Source of the DNA: Microcosmobacter mediterraneus
GTDB taxonomy: Bacteria > Bacteroidota > Bacteroidia > Flavobacteriales > Flavobacteriaceae
Length of the DNA stretch: 64,000 nt
Assembly: GCF_031846265.1 (NCBI RefSeq)
Contig: NZ_JAVRIA010000001.1
Location: forward strand, 62,001 to 126,000
Reading direction: 5' to 3'
Shown here: one piece after another, positions 52,856 through 62,306 of the stretch
Layout of the letters: each line of letters starts with the position of its first letter
Numbering within the stretch: the stretch's first letter is position 1
Translations under genes and position numbers: made by a program
The notes under the pieces: model-generated
Databases searched by the model: none
What the model was told of the DNA's origin: nothing
The model's input: only the letters and a program-made list of their open reading frames with translations

Positions 52856-55800
52856 TTAAGCAGCTCTTTTTTTATTAATAATTATTCCGAATAATAAGAT
52901 GAAGATAAATCCTAAAATCCAAAATACTAGATGAGATGATGTTTTAAAATTAATAGGAGAAGCATCACCTATTAAAATTAATCCAGCCCAATATTGTGGT
53001 ACAATAGTTCGGCCTTCAGCACTAGCCATATAATTAAGTTTTGCTTGGCGTAGCGCTTCATCTTTTGGTAGTCCGTCATTTAGACCATTGTAAAACAACT
53101 CAATAATTTCTGTGCTAGATTGCTCATCTATTTTCCATAGGCTTGTGAGTATACTCTCGCTTCCAGCATAGTTAAATGCATGTGCCAAAGAAATCATGCC
53201 TTCACCTGCCTGATAGGTTGGTTTACCTGTTTCACAAGCGGTAAGAATGGCTAAATTAGCGTTTAGGTTGAGGTTATAAATTTCATAAGTATGCAGATAA
53301 TTGTCATCTCTATTTGCACTTTTAGCAAAAATTAAACGAGATAATTCAGGTGATACATTATTAGATTCGGCATGTGTGCCAATATGAATAATCTTATGCT
53401 CATTAGCTTCGTTAGTAAAAACCTGTTTTGTTGCTTTGTCGTTTAAAAAAGTATGCCCTCCAAAAACACGAGAATATTCCTTGGCTAAATCTACACTTAA
53501 GGGTTGAGGTAATAAGGTTAGATAGATTTTATCAATAGTTACAGAATCTGAAATAGCTAATTTATAATCGTTTTTCATATCATCATTAAACTCTGGAGCA
53601 AATGCAATAAAATCATTGGAATAGTTAATAGTATTTTTGGATTCATCTAAAAGTAATAGACTATAATTATAAGAGATTTTGTGTTTTGCTAGTAAACTAT
53701 TAATTGCTAAATCTTTAAAACTCTGTATTGGTTTTGGCGTAAGAGTTTCAAAACTTAGATTGAATAATTCAGCATCAGGAATTATAATAATTTTATCTGT
53801 CTTAATGTAACTTTCAAATGGTTTCCATATCTGGTTGTAAAGTTTATAATAGATCTTTGATAACTGTGTAATATTCTGTTGGTTTTCTGATAGTGTTTTA
53901 ATTTGATCACTTAGACTAGTTGAATTTAATCTGACTAATGCTTTATCTGTTTTAGTAACGATAAAAGCATAAAGATTTTCTTCAATATATAAGTAACGAA
54001 TTATGGTTGAATTATCTGGAATATTGTTTTGCAAATTGGCTGATGATTCTTCTAAAGTTGAATAACGCATTTGATAATATTTCGGATAATTTGTGCGTAA
54101 TGAATCTCTAAAATTAACCCAGTTAGTTTGTGCAGAGAAGAAATCATCAATAGTATAATTGTTGCTTAAAGAAGAAGATAAGGTTCTTTTTAAGTCCTTT
54201 TCTCTTTTTAAGACGGATTCAGGAATATTGGCAAATGCAATGTCATCCTTTAAATTTAATCTAGATCTAATTCTGTTGTACAAAGCAGATTCGTGTAGTG
54301 TAATAATATCATCTAAATATCTTTTCTCTTTAGTGAGTTCATATAATTTAAGACGTAATTTTTTAGCAAAATTAAAGAGATCATTATGTTGAGAAATGAG
54401 TAAACTTACATCTTCATGTGATCCAATAATAGATTTCCGTTTTGCTATGAGCTCAATGCCATCTTCAATCTTTAATAATTCTTTTTTAATATCTTCTACC
54501 TTAGGATTTTCTAGTAATTCATAATTTGATTTTGCATTGATTAGTATTGCCAATGGTTTAGAATAATCCATAAGAACAGCATCTGCTGTTTGGCTGTTTT
54601 TAAGTATATTGTTATTAAAATTAATAACTTCATTACTGTATCTAATTGCAGCTTCATAGTTCTTTAACTTATAATTTATTTTTGCAATTGCAGTAGTAGA
54701 TATTAAATCTTGCATAGTGTTTTTAAAGTCACCTTGCTTAATTTGAGTATATACTTCTTCTGCAAGTTCTAAAGCTTTTTCTTTGTATCCATTATCTGAA
54801 TATGCTACAGCCATTGAGCTTAACTCATCTAGAAGATCTTTATTGTAATTGCCTTTATAATAAGAACGCATGTAACGCTCTCCAGTTTTGGTATAAGATA
54901 ATGCTTCATTAAACCTACCTTGATTGCTCAATACCTTAGCTAGAGTACTATTGGCAGACATGTACCAATAAAGTACACGTTCTGGGTTGTCCTCCGAGCT
55001 TTCTATTGCACTTTTTAATAAAGTTTCAGCACCTTTTAAATCTTGTGTATTAATTTTTGCTTGCGCCAAAATTATTTTTGAAATAATAATATTTGGATCG
55101 TCTTCATTCAAGTCTTTTTTCTTCTGGTTAAACGAATACGTAATTAGCTCCTCAGCTTTACTAAATTCACCAATAGAATTGTAGAATACTCCAAGATTAT
55201 CAATAGCAGCTAGTTGACTGCGTTTTGCACCACGTTTTTTTTGCTCATCCTTTCCTGTTCCTTGATAACGCTGAAAATTAGTAATGGCTTCTTTAGAATA
55301 AGAAATTGCATCAGAATTTTTACCCAAATTATTAGCTACTATAGCTAGATTCATACTTACCAAAGCAGGACGATAATAGAGATTAATAGGAGTTGGATCT
55401 GTTTTTTCTAATGCTTTTTTAGAGGCTTCAAAGTAATATAAACAGCTATCCATTTTAGCTTGATTCCACATAACACCACCAAGAGAATTATAGATTTGTT
55501 GATAAAACTCATAGTCTTGCTTATCACTTTGCTTTAAAAAAGCAAGGCTTTTTTTGTAGTGTTTATTTGATGCGGAAAAGTTCCCCATTGAAGACGCATA
55601 ATAGCCAAGATTGTATTGTACTTCTGCTGTTACTTCATTTTTTCTCTCTGATAGTTGATTCGCAAACGTAAGTGCTGTTTCACTAGCTTTATATGCTAGG
55701 TCAGGATGACCAGCGTCTGAGTAAATCCAAGCTAAATTTTTATAAGCATAAAGCGAAATCTTAGGCGAGTTATACTCTATTAATTCCTGAACAAAAGCTT

Positions 55801-56074
55801 CAGAATTTTTTACAGCAGTATTCCAATTATCATTAGCTAGTACTTTGTGTCCAATATATTCTATGTATTGTGGTAAGGTATCGTAATCCTTAATACTTTT
55901 AAAATATTCAATCTGCTTATATAGCTCTTTTTTAGCTTCCTCAACGTTTTGCACTTTTAAAAGTGCATCTATTTTTGCAGGACCAACTAGAGTATCACTT
56001 TGAGCAAAGGAATTGAATACAATAAGTATTGATGTTAAGAGCAACATGTAAAAAGAATAGCAAGATATCTTCAT
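52856..56074 (-). CDS. TPR-CHAT protein, probable caspase-like protease, membrane-anchored
   Basis: The 1,072-residue protein has a signal peptide (SFYMLLLTSILIVFNSFAQ), about 600 residues of TPR repeats, a helical linker, and a CHAT domain from about residue 760. The two catalytic positions of the caspase-like fold are present: His901 in HIGTHAES and Cys947 in LTACETG. Conserved GEGMISLAHAFNYAG and SLWKIDEQSS follow. One membrane helix (HLVFWILGFIFILLFGI) and a basic tail end the protein, so the protease would sit in the periplasm, anchored at its C-terminus. It is the last gene of a sigma factor/TPR/CHAT operon. The substrate is unknown. Confidence 0.9.
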   Translation of the reverse strand: MKISCYSFYMLLLTSILIVFNSFAQSDTLVGPAKIDALLKVQNVEEAKKELYKQIEYFKSIKDYDTLPQYIEYIGHKVLANDNWNTAVKNSEAFVQELIEYNSPKISLYAYKNLAWIYSDAGHPDLAYKASETALTFANQLSERKNEVTAEVQYNLGYYASSMGNFSASNKHYKKSLAFLKQSDKQDYEFYQQIYNSLGGVMWNQAKMDSCLYYFEASKKALEKTDPTPINLYYRPALVSMNLAIVANNLGKNSDAISYSKEAITNFQRYQGTGKDEQKKRGAKRSQLAAIDNLGVFYNSIGEFSKAEELITYSFNQKKKDLNEDDPNIIISKIILAQAKINTQDLKGAETLLKSAIESSEDNPERVLYWYMSANSTLAKVLSNQGRFNEALSYTKTGERYMRSYYKGNYNKDLLDELSSMAVAYSDNGYKEKALELAEEVYTQIKQGDFKNTMQDLISTTAIAKINYKLKNYEAAIRYSNEVINFNNNILKNSQTADAVLMDYSKPLAILINAKSNYELLENPKVEDIKKELLKIEDGIELIAKRKSIIGSHEDVSLLISQHNDLFNFAKKLRLKLYELTKEKRYLDDIITLHESALYNRIRSRLNLKDDIAFANIPESVLKREKDLKRTLSSSLSNNYTIDDFFSAQTNWVNFRDSLRTNYPKYYQMRYSTLEESSANLQNNIPDNSTIIRYLYIEENLYAFIVTKTDKALVRLNSTSLSDQIKTLSENQQNITQLSKIYYKLYNQIWKPFESYIKTDKIIIIPDAELFNLSFETLTPKPIQSFKDLAINSLLAKHKISYNYSLLLLDESKNTINYSNDFIAFAPEFNDDMKNDYKLAISDSVTIDKIYLTLLPQPLSVDLAKEYSRVFGGHTFLNDKATKQVFTNEANEHKIIHIGTHAESNNVSPELSRLIFAKSANRDDNYLHTYEIYNLNLNANLAILTACETGKPTYQAGEGMISLAHAFNYAGSESILTSLWKIDEQSSTEIIELFYNGLNDGLPKDEALRQAKLNYMASAEGRTIVPQYWAGLILIGDASPINFKTSSHLVFWILGFIFILLFGIIINKKRAA

Positions 56075-56089
56075 TGTAAGGACCAGATT

Positions 56090-56836
56090 TTAGTCGTTGA
56101 GTTCAGATAGAAGGGCTTTACTATTAGCAATGGTACTCAAGTTAAGATATTTTTTAGCAAGTTCCATATTATTGGCTTGTAAATAAGCCAAGCCAAGGTA
56201 ATAGTATGCTTCATTTTTAAAAGCGCTCCCTTCAGTTGTAGTAACATGCTCTAAGAGAGGAATTGCAGAATTAACATCCTTGTTAGCCATTTTTGCAACA
56301 CCAACAAAATAATTTAATGTATCATTTTCTGTTTTGGTTTTAAGTAGTGCATTCCATTTAGAAATTGCAGTGGCATAATCACCTTGCTTGTAATTTACCA
56401 TAGCATCATAAAACTCAAAATTAGTATCCTCAGTACCCATTAGAGTAGGTAAACCTGGATCAGCTTTAAAGTAGTTGGCATATAACGTTTCATGAGTATT
56501 TATATTAAAATACCACAAGCTACCAAGTCCCAATAAAATCACAACTGAAGCCGCTACACCGAATTTCCTATACCAAGGCAGCTTAATAACTTTAGTTGTA
56601 TGTATATCATCATTTGTAAGAACTAAGTCTTCATAGAAAACATCTAATTTATCTTTTAAAGATTCTATTTCAATGCCATCCATAAGCGTTTTTACATCCT
56701 CTAGTTTTTGTTTTAAATTATTATCAATGGTTAGTTTTCGTTCAAAAACTTCCTTATCTCCACTTGGCATGGTATTGAGCAAATACTGCTCAATAGTGTT
56801 AAATTCTTCTTGCGATATAGTATTATCTTGGTTCAT
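56090..56836 (-). CDS. single-pass TPR membrane protein, possible anti-sigma factor
   Basis: The 248-residue product has a cytoplasmic N-terminal part of about 85 residues (EFNTIEQYLLNTMPSGDKEVFERKL) that resembles the start of Bacteroidota anti-sigma factors. A membrane helix follows (FGVAASVVILLGLGSLWYF) and a periplasmic TPR domain (YKQGDYATAISKWNALL, AYYYLGLAYLQANNMELAKKYL). The gene starts two bases after the sigma factor stop and ends 15 bases before the CHAT gene. The arrangement fits a membrane-bound regulator that holds the sigma factor and senses something through its TPR domain. No classical zinc motif is seen, so the anti-sigma role is inference. Confidence 0.7.
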   Translation of the reverse strand: MNQDNTISQEEFNTIEQYLLNTMPSGDKEVFERKLTIDNNLKQKLEDVKTLMDGIEIESLKDKLDVFYEDLVLTNDDIHTTKVIKLPWYRKFGVAASVVILLGLGSLWYFNINTHETLYANYFKADPGLPTLMGTEDTNFEFYDAMVNYKQGDYATAISKWNALLKTKTENDTLNYFVGVAKMANKDVNSAIPLLEHVTTTEGSAFKNEAYYYLGLAYLQANNMELAKKYLNLSTIANSKALLSELND

Positions 56837-56838
56837 TT

Positions 56839-57435
56839 TTATTTAGTATTAAGATTTTGGGCTAGTTGTCTTAATTTTTGCATGCATCTGTATTTTTTAT
56901 TTTTTACTGAGGCTGCATCAAGATTTAATTCTTCAGCCAAATCTTTCATTGATTTTTTATCAAAATAAAACGCTTTTAATAAGGATTTACAAGGCTCGCC
57001 TAACTGATCAAATGCAGACATAGCTAGTTTTAATTTTTCTTCAAACCTATGATCTTCCGTTGAAGGATGTACATGAAGCTTTGAGTCCTTTAAATCAAAT
57101 AACTCGGTATTTCTAATGGTTTTTTTATATGTGTTAGATCGTAAATAATCCATCCATTTATGCTTTGCTATGGTATATAAATATCCATGTATTGACGATT
57201 CATTTTCTGGTATAAACTTATCCTGTTTTATGTTTTTCCAAACGGCTAAAAAAGCCTCTTGGTAAATGTCTTTTGCTTGGTCTTTAGTACCATTATTTTT
57301 AAGTACTAGAGTTTCTACCTTAAAATAATTATGATTATATAAAGACTTAAGCGTATCATTGTCATTAGCTTTTACCGCATTGATAATACTCGATTCGGTT
57401 GTGGGATGGTTAGATTTTAAATCGACCTTTTGCAT
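56839..57435 (-). CDS. ECF-type sigma-70 factor
   Basis: At 198 residues this has the two ECF sigma domains: region 2 (LYNHNYFKVETLV, KDIYQEAFLAVWKNI, HGYLYTIAKHKWMDYLRS) and region 4 with a helix-turn-helix (CKSLLKAFYFDKKSMKDLAEELNLDAASVKNKKYRCMQKLR). Region 3 is absent as expected. It heads the operon with the TPR membrane protein and the CHAT protein, so it probably controls its own operon and perhaps a wider set of genes. The promoter upstream is of the housekeeping type and the message appears nearly leaderless. Confidence 0.93.
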   Translation of the reverse strand: MQKVDLKSNHPTTESSIINAVKANDNDTLKSLYNHNYFKVETLVLKNNGTKDQAKDIYQEAFLAVWKNIKQDKFIPENESSIHGYLYTIAKHKWMDYLRSNTYKKTIRNTELFDLKDSKLHVHPSTEDHRFEEKLKLAMSAFDQLGEPCKSLLKAFYFDKKSMKDLAEELNLDAASVKNKKYRCMQKLRQLAQNLNTK

Positions 57436-57443
57436 ATAACCAA

Positions 57444-57474
57444 TAAAGATATATTAAAGATTCGAAGATTACAA
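57444..57474 (-). promoter_or_regulatory. promoter of the sigma/TPR/CHAT operon
   Basis: On the - strand, TTG (57474-57472), a spacer of exactly 20 bases and TATCTTTA (57451-57444) match the Bacteroidota -33/-7 pattern with one mismatch in the -7 box. The ATG at 57435 follows after eight bases. Confidence 0.6.
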
Positions 57475-57587
57475 CCTATTTGGTTTTAGTAATGACTAGC
57501 TATTTTTAAATTTCTTTCATTCTAATATCTGCTTGTTTTTTTGAACATCGTAATTTTTATAAAAAAGTCATCATAGGTTTTTAATAC

Positions 57588-57595
57588 TATCTTTG
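57588..57595 (+). promoter_or_regulatory. era -7 box TATCTTTG
   Basis: Exact match to TAnnTTTG, 17 bases before the era ATG at 57613. No good -33 box is seen. Confidence 0.55.
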
Positions 57596-57612
57596 CAGTC
57601 TAAATTTAGATA

Positions 57613-58494
57613 ATGCACAAAGCAGGTTTTGTAAATATTATTGGTAATCCTAATGTAGGTAAGTCAACGTTAATGAATGCCTTTGTAGGCGAGAAGCTAT
57701 CCATTATTACCTCTAAAGCACAAACGACGAGGCATCGAATTCTTGGCATTGTAAATGGTGATGATTTTCAAATAGTTCTCAGTGATACACCAGGAATTAT
57801 TAAGCCTGCCTATGAGTTGCAAGAAAACATGATGGACTTTGTAAAGTCTGCTTTTGATGATGCAGACGTTCTTGTTTACATGGTTGAAATTGGAGAAAAG
57901 GAATTAAAAGATGACGCTTTTTTTAATAAAATAACCAATTCTAAGATTCCTGTATTATTATTACTTAATAAGATTGATAAATCCAATCAAGAGCAATTAG
58001 AAGAGCAAGTTTCTATTTGGCAAACTAAAGTCCCTAATGCTGAAATTTTTGCTATTTCTGCATTACAAGGATTTAACGTTAAAGAGGTATTTCAGAGAAT
58101 TATAGATATATTACCAGAGTCACCTCCTTTTTATCCAAAAGATCAATTAACAGATAAACCAGAGCGTTTCTTTGTTAATGAAACTATCAGAGAGAAAATA
58201 CTAATGCATTATAAAAAAGAAATTCCGTATGCTGTTGAAGTAAATACTGAAGAATTTTTTGAAGAGGATACTATTATAAGAATGCGTTCAGTAATCATGG
58301 TAGAGCGCGATACCCAAAAAGGTATTATTATTGGTCATAAAGGTTCTGCATTGAAACGTGTAGGTGTCGAGGCAAGAAAAGACCTTGAAAAATTCTTTGG
58401 TAAGCAGATACATTTAGAGCTTTATGTCAAAGTAAATAAGAATTGGAGAAGTAACCTTAATCAACTCAAACGATTTGGTTACAATAAAAAGTAA
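57613..58494 (+). CDS. era: GTPase Era
   Basis: The 293-residue protein is Era, a GTPase that binds 16S rRNA and helps 30S subunit maturation. G motifs are GNPNVGKST (G1), the QTTRHR switch I threonine, DTPGI (G3), LNKIDK (G4) and ISALQG (G5). The C-terminal KH domain holds the GIIIGHKGSALKRVG loop, preceded by MRSVIMVERDTQK. The length is normal. It lies 34 bases before der on the same strand; the two GTPase genes could share transcripts but each has its own -7 box. Apart from the divergent sigma operon the region is ordinary housekeeping. Confidence 0.98.
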   Translation: MHKAGFVNIIGNPNVGKSTLMNAFVGEKLSIITSKAQTTRHRILGIVNGDDFQIVLSDTPGIIKPAYELQENMMDFVKSAFDDADVLVYMVEIGEKELKDDAFFNKITNSKIPVLLLLNKIDKSNQEQLEEQVSIWQTKVPNAEIFAISALQGFNVKEVFQRIIDILPESPPFYPKDQLTDKPERFFVNETIREKILMHYKKEIPYAVEVNTEEFFEEDTIIRMRSVIMVERDTQKGIIIGHKGSALKRVGVEARKDLEKFFGKQIHLELYVKVNKNWRSNLNQLKRFGYNKK

Positions 58495-58507
58495 AGTGAT
58501 ATCTTTG
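58474..58507 (+). promoter_or_regulatory. der promoter
   Basis: TTTG (58474-58477), a 22-base spacer and TATCTTTG (58500-58507) fit the Bacteroidota -33/-7 pattern. The -33 box lies inside the end of era. The der ATG is at 58529. Confidence 0.6.
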
Positions 58508-58528
58508 CGCGCTTAAATTTTTAAGAAT

Positions 58529-59833
58529 ATGAGTAATATCGTAGCCATTGTAGGTCGTCCAAATGTAGGGAAATCAACATTTTTTAATCGTCTAATTCAA
58601 AGACGAGAAGCTATCGTTGATGCTGTTAGTGGTGTAACGAGAGATCGACATTATGGAAAAAGTGATTGGAATGGAAAAGAATTTTCTCTCATTGATACAG
58701 GAGGCTATGTTGTTGGTAGTGACGATATTTTTGAAGCTGAAATCGACAAACAAGTTGAGCTAGCTATTGATGAAGCAGATGCTATTATTTTTATTGTTGA
58801 TGTGGAAACTGGTGTTACAGGAATGGATGAAGATGTAGCACGATTACTTAGAAAAGTAAAAAAGCCAGTATTTTTAGCCGTAAATAAAGTAGATAATGCT
58901 AAACGTGCTGAAGATGCTGTAGAGTTTTATAACTTAGGTCTTGGCGATTATTATACGATAGCAAGTATTAACGGAAGCGGAACAGGAGATTTATTAGATG
59001 CACTTGTAGATGCTTTGCCTGAGCATGAAGATAAAGAAGAAACTGAGTTGCCACGTTTTGCAGTAGTTGGTCGTCCTAATGCAGGAAAATCATCTTTTAT
59101 AAACGCATTAATTGGAGAAGATAGATATATCGTTACAGATATTGCAGGTACAACAAGAGATTCCATTGATACCAAATACAACCGTTTTGGATTTGAATTT
59201 AATTTAGTTGATACAGCAGGAATTAGACGAAAATCTAAGGTAAAAGAAGATCTTGAGTTTTATTCTGTAATGCGAAGCGTAAGAGCTATTGAGCATGCAG
59301 ATGTTTGTCTTTTGGTTATGGATGCAACTAGAGGTTTTGATGGACAAGTACAAAACATATTTTGGCTCGCAGAGCGTAATCGAAAAGGTGTTGTTATTTT
59401 AGTGAACAAATGGGATTTGGTAGAGAAGGACAATAAAACTACCAACGAATTCGAAAAAATGATTAGAAAGCAAATAGAGCCCTTTACAGATGTACCCATA
59501 GTTTTTATTTCTGCATTAACCAAACAGCGTATTTTTAAAGCCATTGAAACAGCAGTAGAGGTATACAAAAATAGATCTAAGCGCATTAAAACAAGTGAAC
59601 TTAATGATGTATTGTTACCAATCATAGAAAATTATCCACCACCAGCTTACAAAGGAAAATTTGTTAAGATTAAGTATATTATGCAGTTGCCAACGCCTCA
59701 ACCGCAGTTTGCATTCTTCTGTAATTTACCGCAATATGTCAAGGAACCATACAAACGTTTTCTAGAAAACAAACTAAGAGATCATTTTAACTTTTACGGT
59801 GTTCCTGTAACGGTTTATATGCGAAAAAAATAG
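58529..59833 (+). CDS. der: ribosome biogenesis GTPase Der
   Basis: Der (EngA) has two GTPase domains in tandem, both complete here: [15 protein letters not shown] and NKVDNAK in the first; [20 protein letters not shown] and NKWDLVEKD in the second. A C-terminal KH-like domain follows ([43 protein letters not shown]). It acts in late 50S subunit assembly and is essential in most bacteria. The length of 434 residues is typical. It is followed after 40 bases by a gene for a secreted lectin-like protein with a separate promoter. Confidence 0.98.
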   Translation: MSNIVAIVGRPNVGKSTFFNRLIQRREAIVDAVSGVTRDRHYGKSDWNGKEFSLIDTGGYVVGSDDIFEAEIDKQVELAIDEADAIIFIVDVETGVTGMDEDVARLLRKVKKPVFLAVNKVDNAKRAEDAVEFYNLGLGDYYTIASINGSGTGDLLDALVDALPEHEDKEETELPRFAVVGRPNAGKSSFINALIGEDRYIVTDIAGTTRDSIDTKYNRFGFEFNLVDTAGIRRKSKVKEDLEFYSVMRSVRAIEHADVCLLVMDATRGFDGQVQNIFWLAERNRKGVVILVNKWDLVEKDNKTTNEFEKMIRKQIEPFTDVPIVFISALTKQRIFKAIETAVEVYKNRSKRIKTSELNDVLLPIIENYPPPAYKGKFVKIKYIMQLPTPQPQFAFFCNLPQYVKEPYKRFLENKLRDHFNFYGVPVTVYMRKK

Positions 59834-59873
59834 CTATCTTCGTAATTCTGTTTGCTAGAAAAAGAATTACGTT

Positions 59874-62291
59874 TTGAAACACAAGGTATTCATAATCATC
59901 TTATGGGTTTTACCATGGCTTTGTTTTAGCCAAGGCTCTAATTTAACACCTTCAATTACAGCTGAGGGTTTAATAGAGTTTTGTAGTGATAGCCCAATGC
60001 CAATTGTTACAAACGTATCGATAACACCTCCAACAAACTCTAATTCTTGGGATGAGGTCATCATACAAATTTCAGAAGGATTTACCTTAGGTCAAGACCA
60101 ACTTCAACTTACAGGAATACATCCAAATATCTCAGGAACATGGAATGCAGCTTTAGGTCAATTAGTTTTAACAGGTCCTGCAACTTTTTCAGAATTTGAG
60201 GCAGCAATATTAGAGGTTGTGTATATAACCACACAGACTAATTTTACAGAAGATAAGCAGTTTTCAATAAATCTTGGTATAGCTAATTATTTACCATCTA
60301 CAGGACATTATTATTTCTACATTCCTAGTGTTGGGATTACTTGGTCGCAAGCCTTTGCTGAAGCAGAAAGCCAAGAATATTTTGGCTTACAAGGCTATTT
60401 GGCAACAGTCACTACTATTGAAGAAGCACAATTATTAGGACAGCAAACAGCTGGTACAGGTTGGATTGGAGCTAGTGATGAAGAAACTGAAGGCATTTGG
60501 AAGTGGGTTAGTGGACCAGAGGATGGTACAGAATTTTATAATCAGAATACAGGATCACCAATAAATGGCGAATTTAATTTTTGGAATGTTGGTGAACCCA
60601 ACGATTTTGGAGGAGAAGATTATGCTCATATCACTGATCCAAGTATTGGTAATTTAGGATCGTGGAACGATCTTGGTAACGAAGGAGATGCTGTAGGTTC
60701 TCCTTATCATCCTCAAGGCTATATTGTTGAGTTTGGAGGTTTGCCAGGAGAAGAGGAATTAAATCTATCGGCTAGTACAACTATTATTACACCTAAAATT
60801 GAATTTGAAATCCCAACAGTTTGTGGAGAAGAAAGTATTACAATTGAAGTCACTACAAATACACCTAATCTAGCCTGGTTTGAAACACCTTCTTCTACAG
60901 TGCTTTTAAGTACTGAATTATCGTATACTGTTACCTTATCAGAAACCACAACGTTTTGGGTAATTCCTTTATTTGATGGTTGTTCTGGTGGTGCCAGAAC
61001 TCCAATTACAATTCAAGTTAATGATATTCCTGAAGTTATATCGACCAATCTATTTCAATGTGATGATATTGAGATGGATGGTATCACATCGTTTAATTTA
61101 AACCAGTCAATTCCATCAATCACTGGAGGAAACCCTAACCTAAGTGTGGACTTTTATGAAGATATTCAACTTAATGAAGTTATAGAAGATACTGATAACT
61201 ATATTAATACATCTAATTTTCAGACAGTATTTGCTTTAGTTACCAATATACTTTCGGGTTGTCATAGTATTTCAGAAGTTACGCTTCAAGTAAGTGTTGC
61301 GTCTATGGTTAATACAGGAGTTCTAGAAGTCTGTGATGATAGCACTGAAGATGGCATTGGATTTTTTAATCTGTCAGATGCAGATAGCATAATACTTCAA
61401 GGCTTACCAACTGACTTAGAGGTTTCTTATTTTGAAAGCTATGATGATGCTTTGTTAGAAAATAATAGCTTAGGTCCTGGTTACAGTAATACTCAACCCT
61501 TTGAGCAAATTATTTATGCCAGAGTAGAACAGAATAACGCATGCTTTGCCATTACAGAACTAGAGTTAAATGTTGCTTCTGTACCTGGAATTAGAGAACA
61601 ATCTGTATTGTATTGTCTCAATGAATTTCCTAATCCTATTACAATAAGTCCTGGAATAGCAGATAATATATCAAGCAATTTTTATTACAATTGGTCAACT
61701 GGAGAAACTACTAAGGATATAGAAGTTAATGAGCCAGGCACATACACTGTTATAGTTACCACTGTTTATGGTTGTTCTCAAACCAGAATCATAAAGGTAG
61801 AACCATCTAATATAGCTACAATAGAAACTGTTGAAATTGAAGATTTGACCTCAAATAATACCATTTCTATTTTAGTTACTGGAGAAGGCGAATATGAATA
61901 TGCTTTAGATGATGAGTTATTTTATCAAACATCTAATACCTTTACTAATCTTCAAGCTGGACGTTATACTATATATGTAAAGGATATTAAAAATAATTGT
62001 GGTGTGGTCACCAAAGAGGTTTTTGTTGTAGGCTATCCTAAATTTTTCACACCAAATAATGATACAGTAAATGATGTTTGGTCTTTAAAAGGTATAGCTC
62101 CAGAATTTAGAGCATTTGTGAGTGTTAATATTTATGATAGGTATGGCAAATTGTTAAAAACACTTTGGTCTAATAACGATTTTTGGGATGGTACGTATAA
62201 TGGTCTAGCTTTGCCTGCTAGTGACTATTGGTTTGTTGCAACCTTGCAAGATGGAAGAACGTTTAATGGTCATTTTGCGTTGAGGTTTTAG
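59874..62291 (+). CDS. secreted C-type-lectin-like protein with T9SS type B sorting domain
   Basis: The start is TTG at 59874 before a signal peptide (VFIIILWVLPWLCFSQ). Residues 20-130 are a beta domain. Residues 135-290 are a C-type lectin-like domain (YYFYIPSVGITWSQAFAEA, LATVTTIEEAQ, GTGWIGASDEETEGIWKW, FWNVGEPNDFGGEDYAHI); the EPN tripeptide is typical of mannose-type calcium sites. Ig-like parts and two CDDxxxDG repeats of the kind seen in the 5471-17671 group follow. The end is a type B sorting domain (FFTPNNDTVNDVW, IYDRYGKLL, WDGTYNG). It is predicted to be a surface sugar-binding protein. A weak -7 box TATCTTCG lies at 59835. Confidence 0.88.
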   Translation: MKHKVFIIILWVLPWLCFSQGSNLTPSITAEGLIEFCSDSPMPIVTNVSITPPTNSNSWDEVIIQISEGFTLGQDQLQLTGIHPNISGTWNAALGQLVLTGPATFSEFEAAILEVVYITTQTNFTEDKQFSINLGIANYLPSTGHYYFYIPSVGITWSQAFAEAESQEYFGLQGYLATVTTIEEAQLLGQQTAGTGWIGASDEETEGIWKWVSGPEDGTEFYNQNTGSPINGEFNFWNVGEPNDFGGEDYAHITDPSIGNLGSWNDLGNEGDAVGSPYHPQGYIVEFGGLPGEEELNLSASTTIITPKIEFEIPTVCGEESITIEVTTNTPNLAWFETPSSTVLLSTELSYTVTLSETTTFWVIPLFDGCSGGARTPITIQVNDIPEVISTNLFQCDDIEMDGITSFNLNQSIPSITGGNPNLSVDFYEDIQLNEVIEDTDNYINTSNFQTVFALVTNILSGCHSISEVTLQVSVASMVNTGVLEVCDDSTEDGIGFFNLSDADSIILQGLPTDLEVSYFESYDDALLENNSLGPGYSNTQPFEQIIYARVEQNNACFAITELELNVASVPGIREQSVLYCLNEFPNPITISPGIADNISSNFYYNWSTGETTKDIEVNEPGTYTVIVTTVYGCSQTRIIKVEPSNIATIETVEIEDLTSNNTISILVTGEGEYEYALDDELFYQTSNTFTNLQAGRYTIYVKDIKNNCGVVTKEVFVVGYPKFFTPNNDTVNDVWSLKGIAPEFRAFVSVNIYDRYGKLLKTLWSNNDFWDGTYNGLALPASDYWFVATLQDGRTFNGHFALRF

Positions 62292-62306
62292 TGTAAATTT
62301 AAGTTG

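Noticed and set aside
52856..56074. CHAT protease of a type III-E CRISPR (TPR-CHAT/craspase) system
   Set aside because: No CRISPR array or Cas7-11-like gene is nearby, and this protein has a signal peptide and a membrane anchor; the partners are a sigma factor and a TPR membrane protein.
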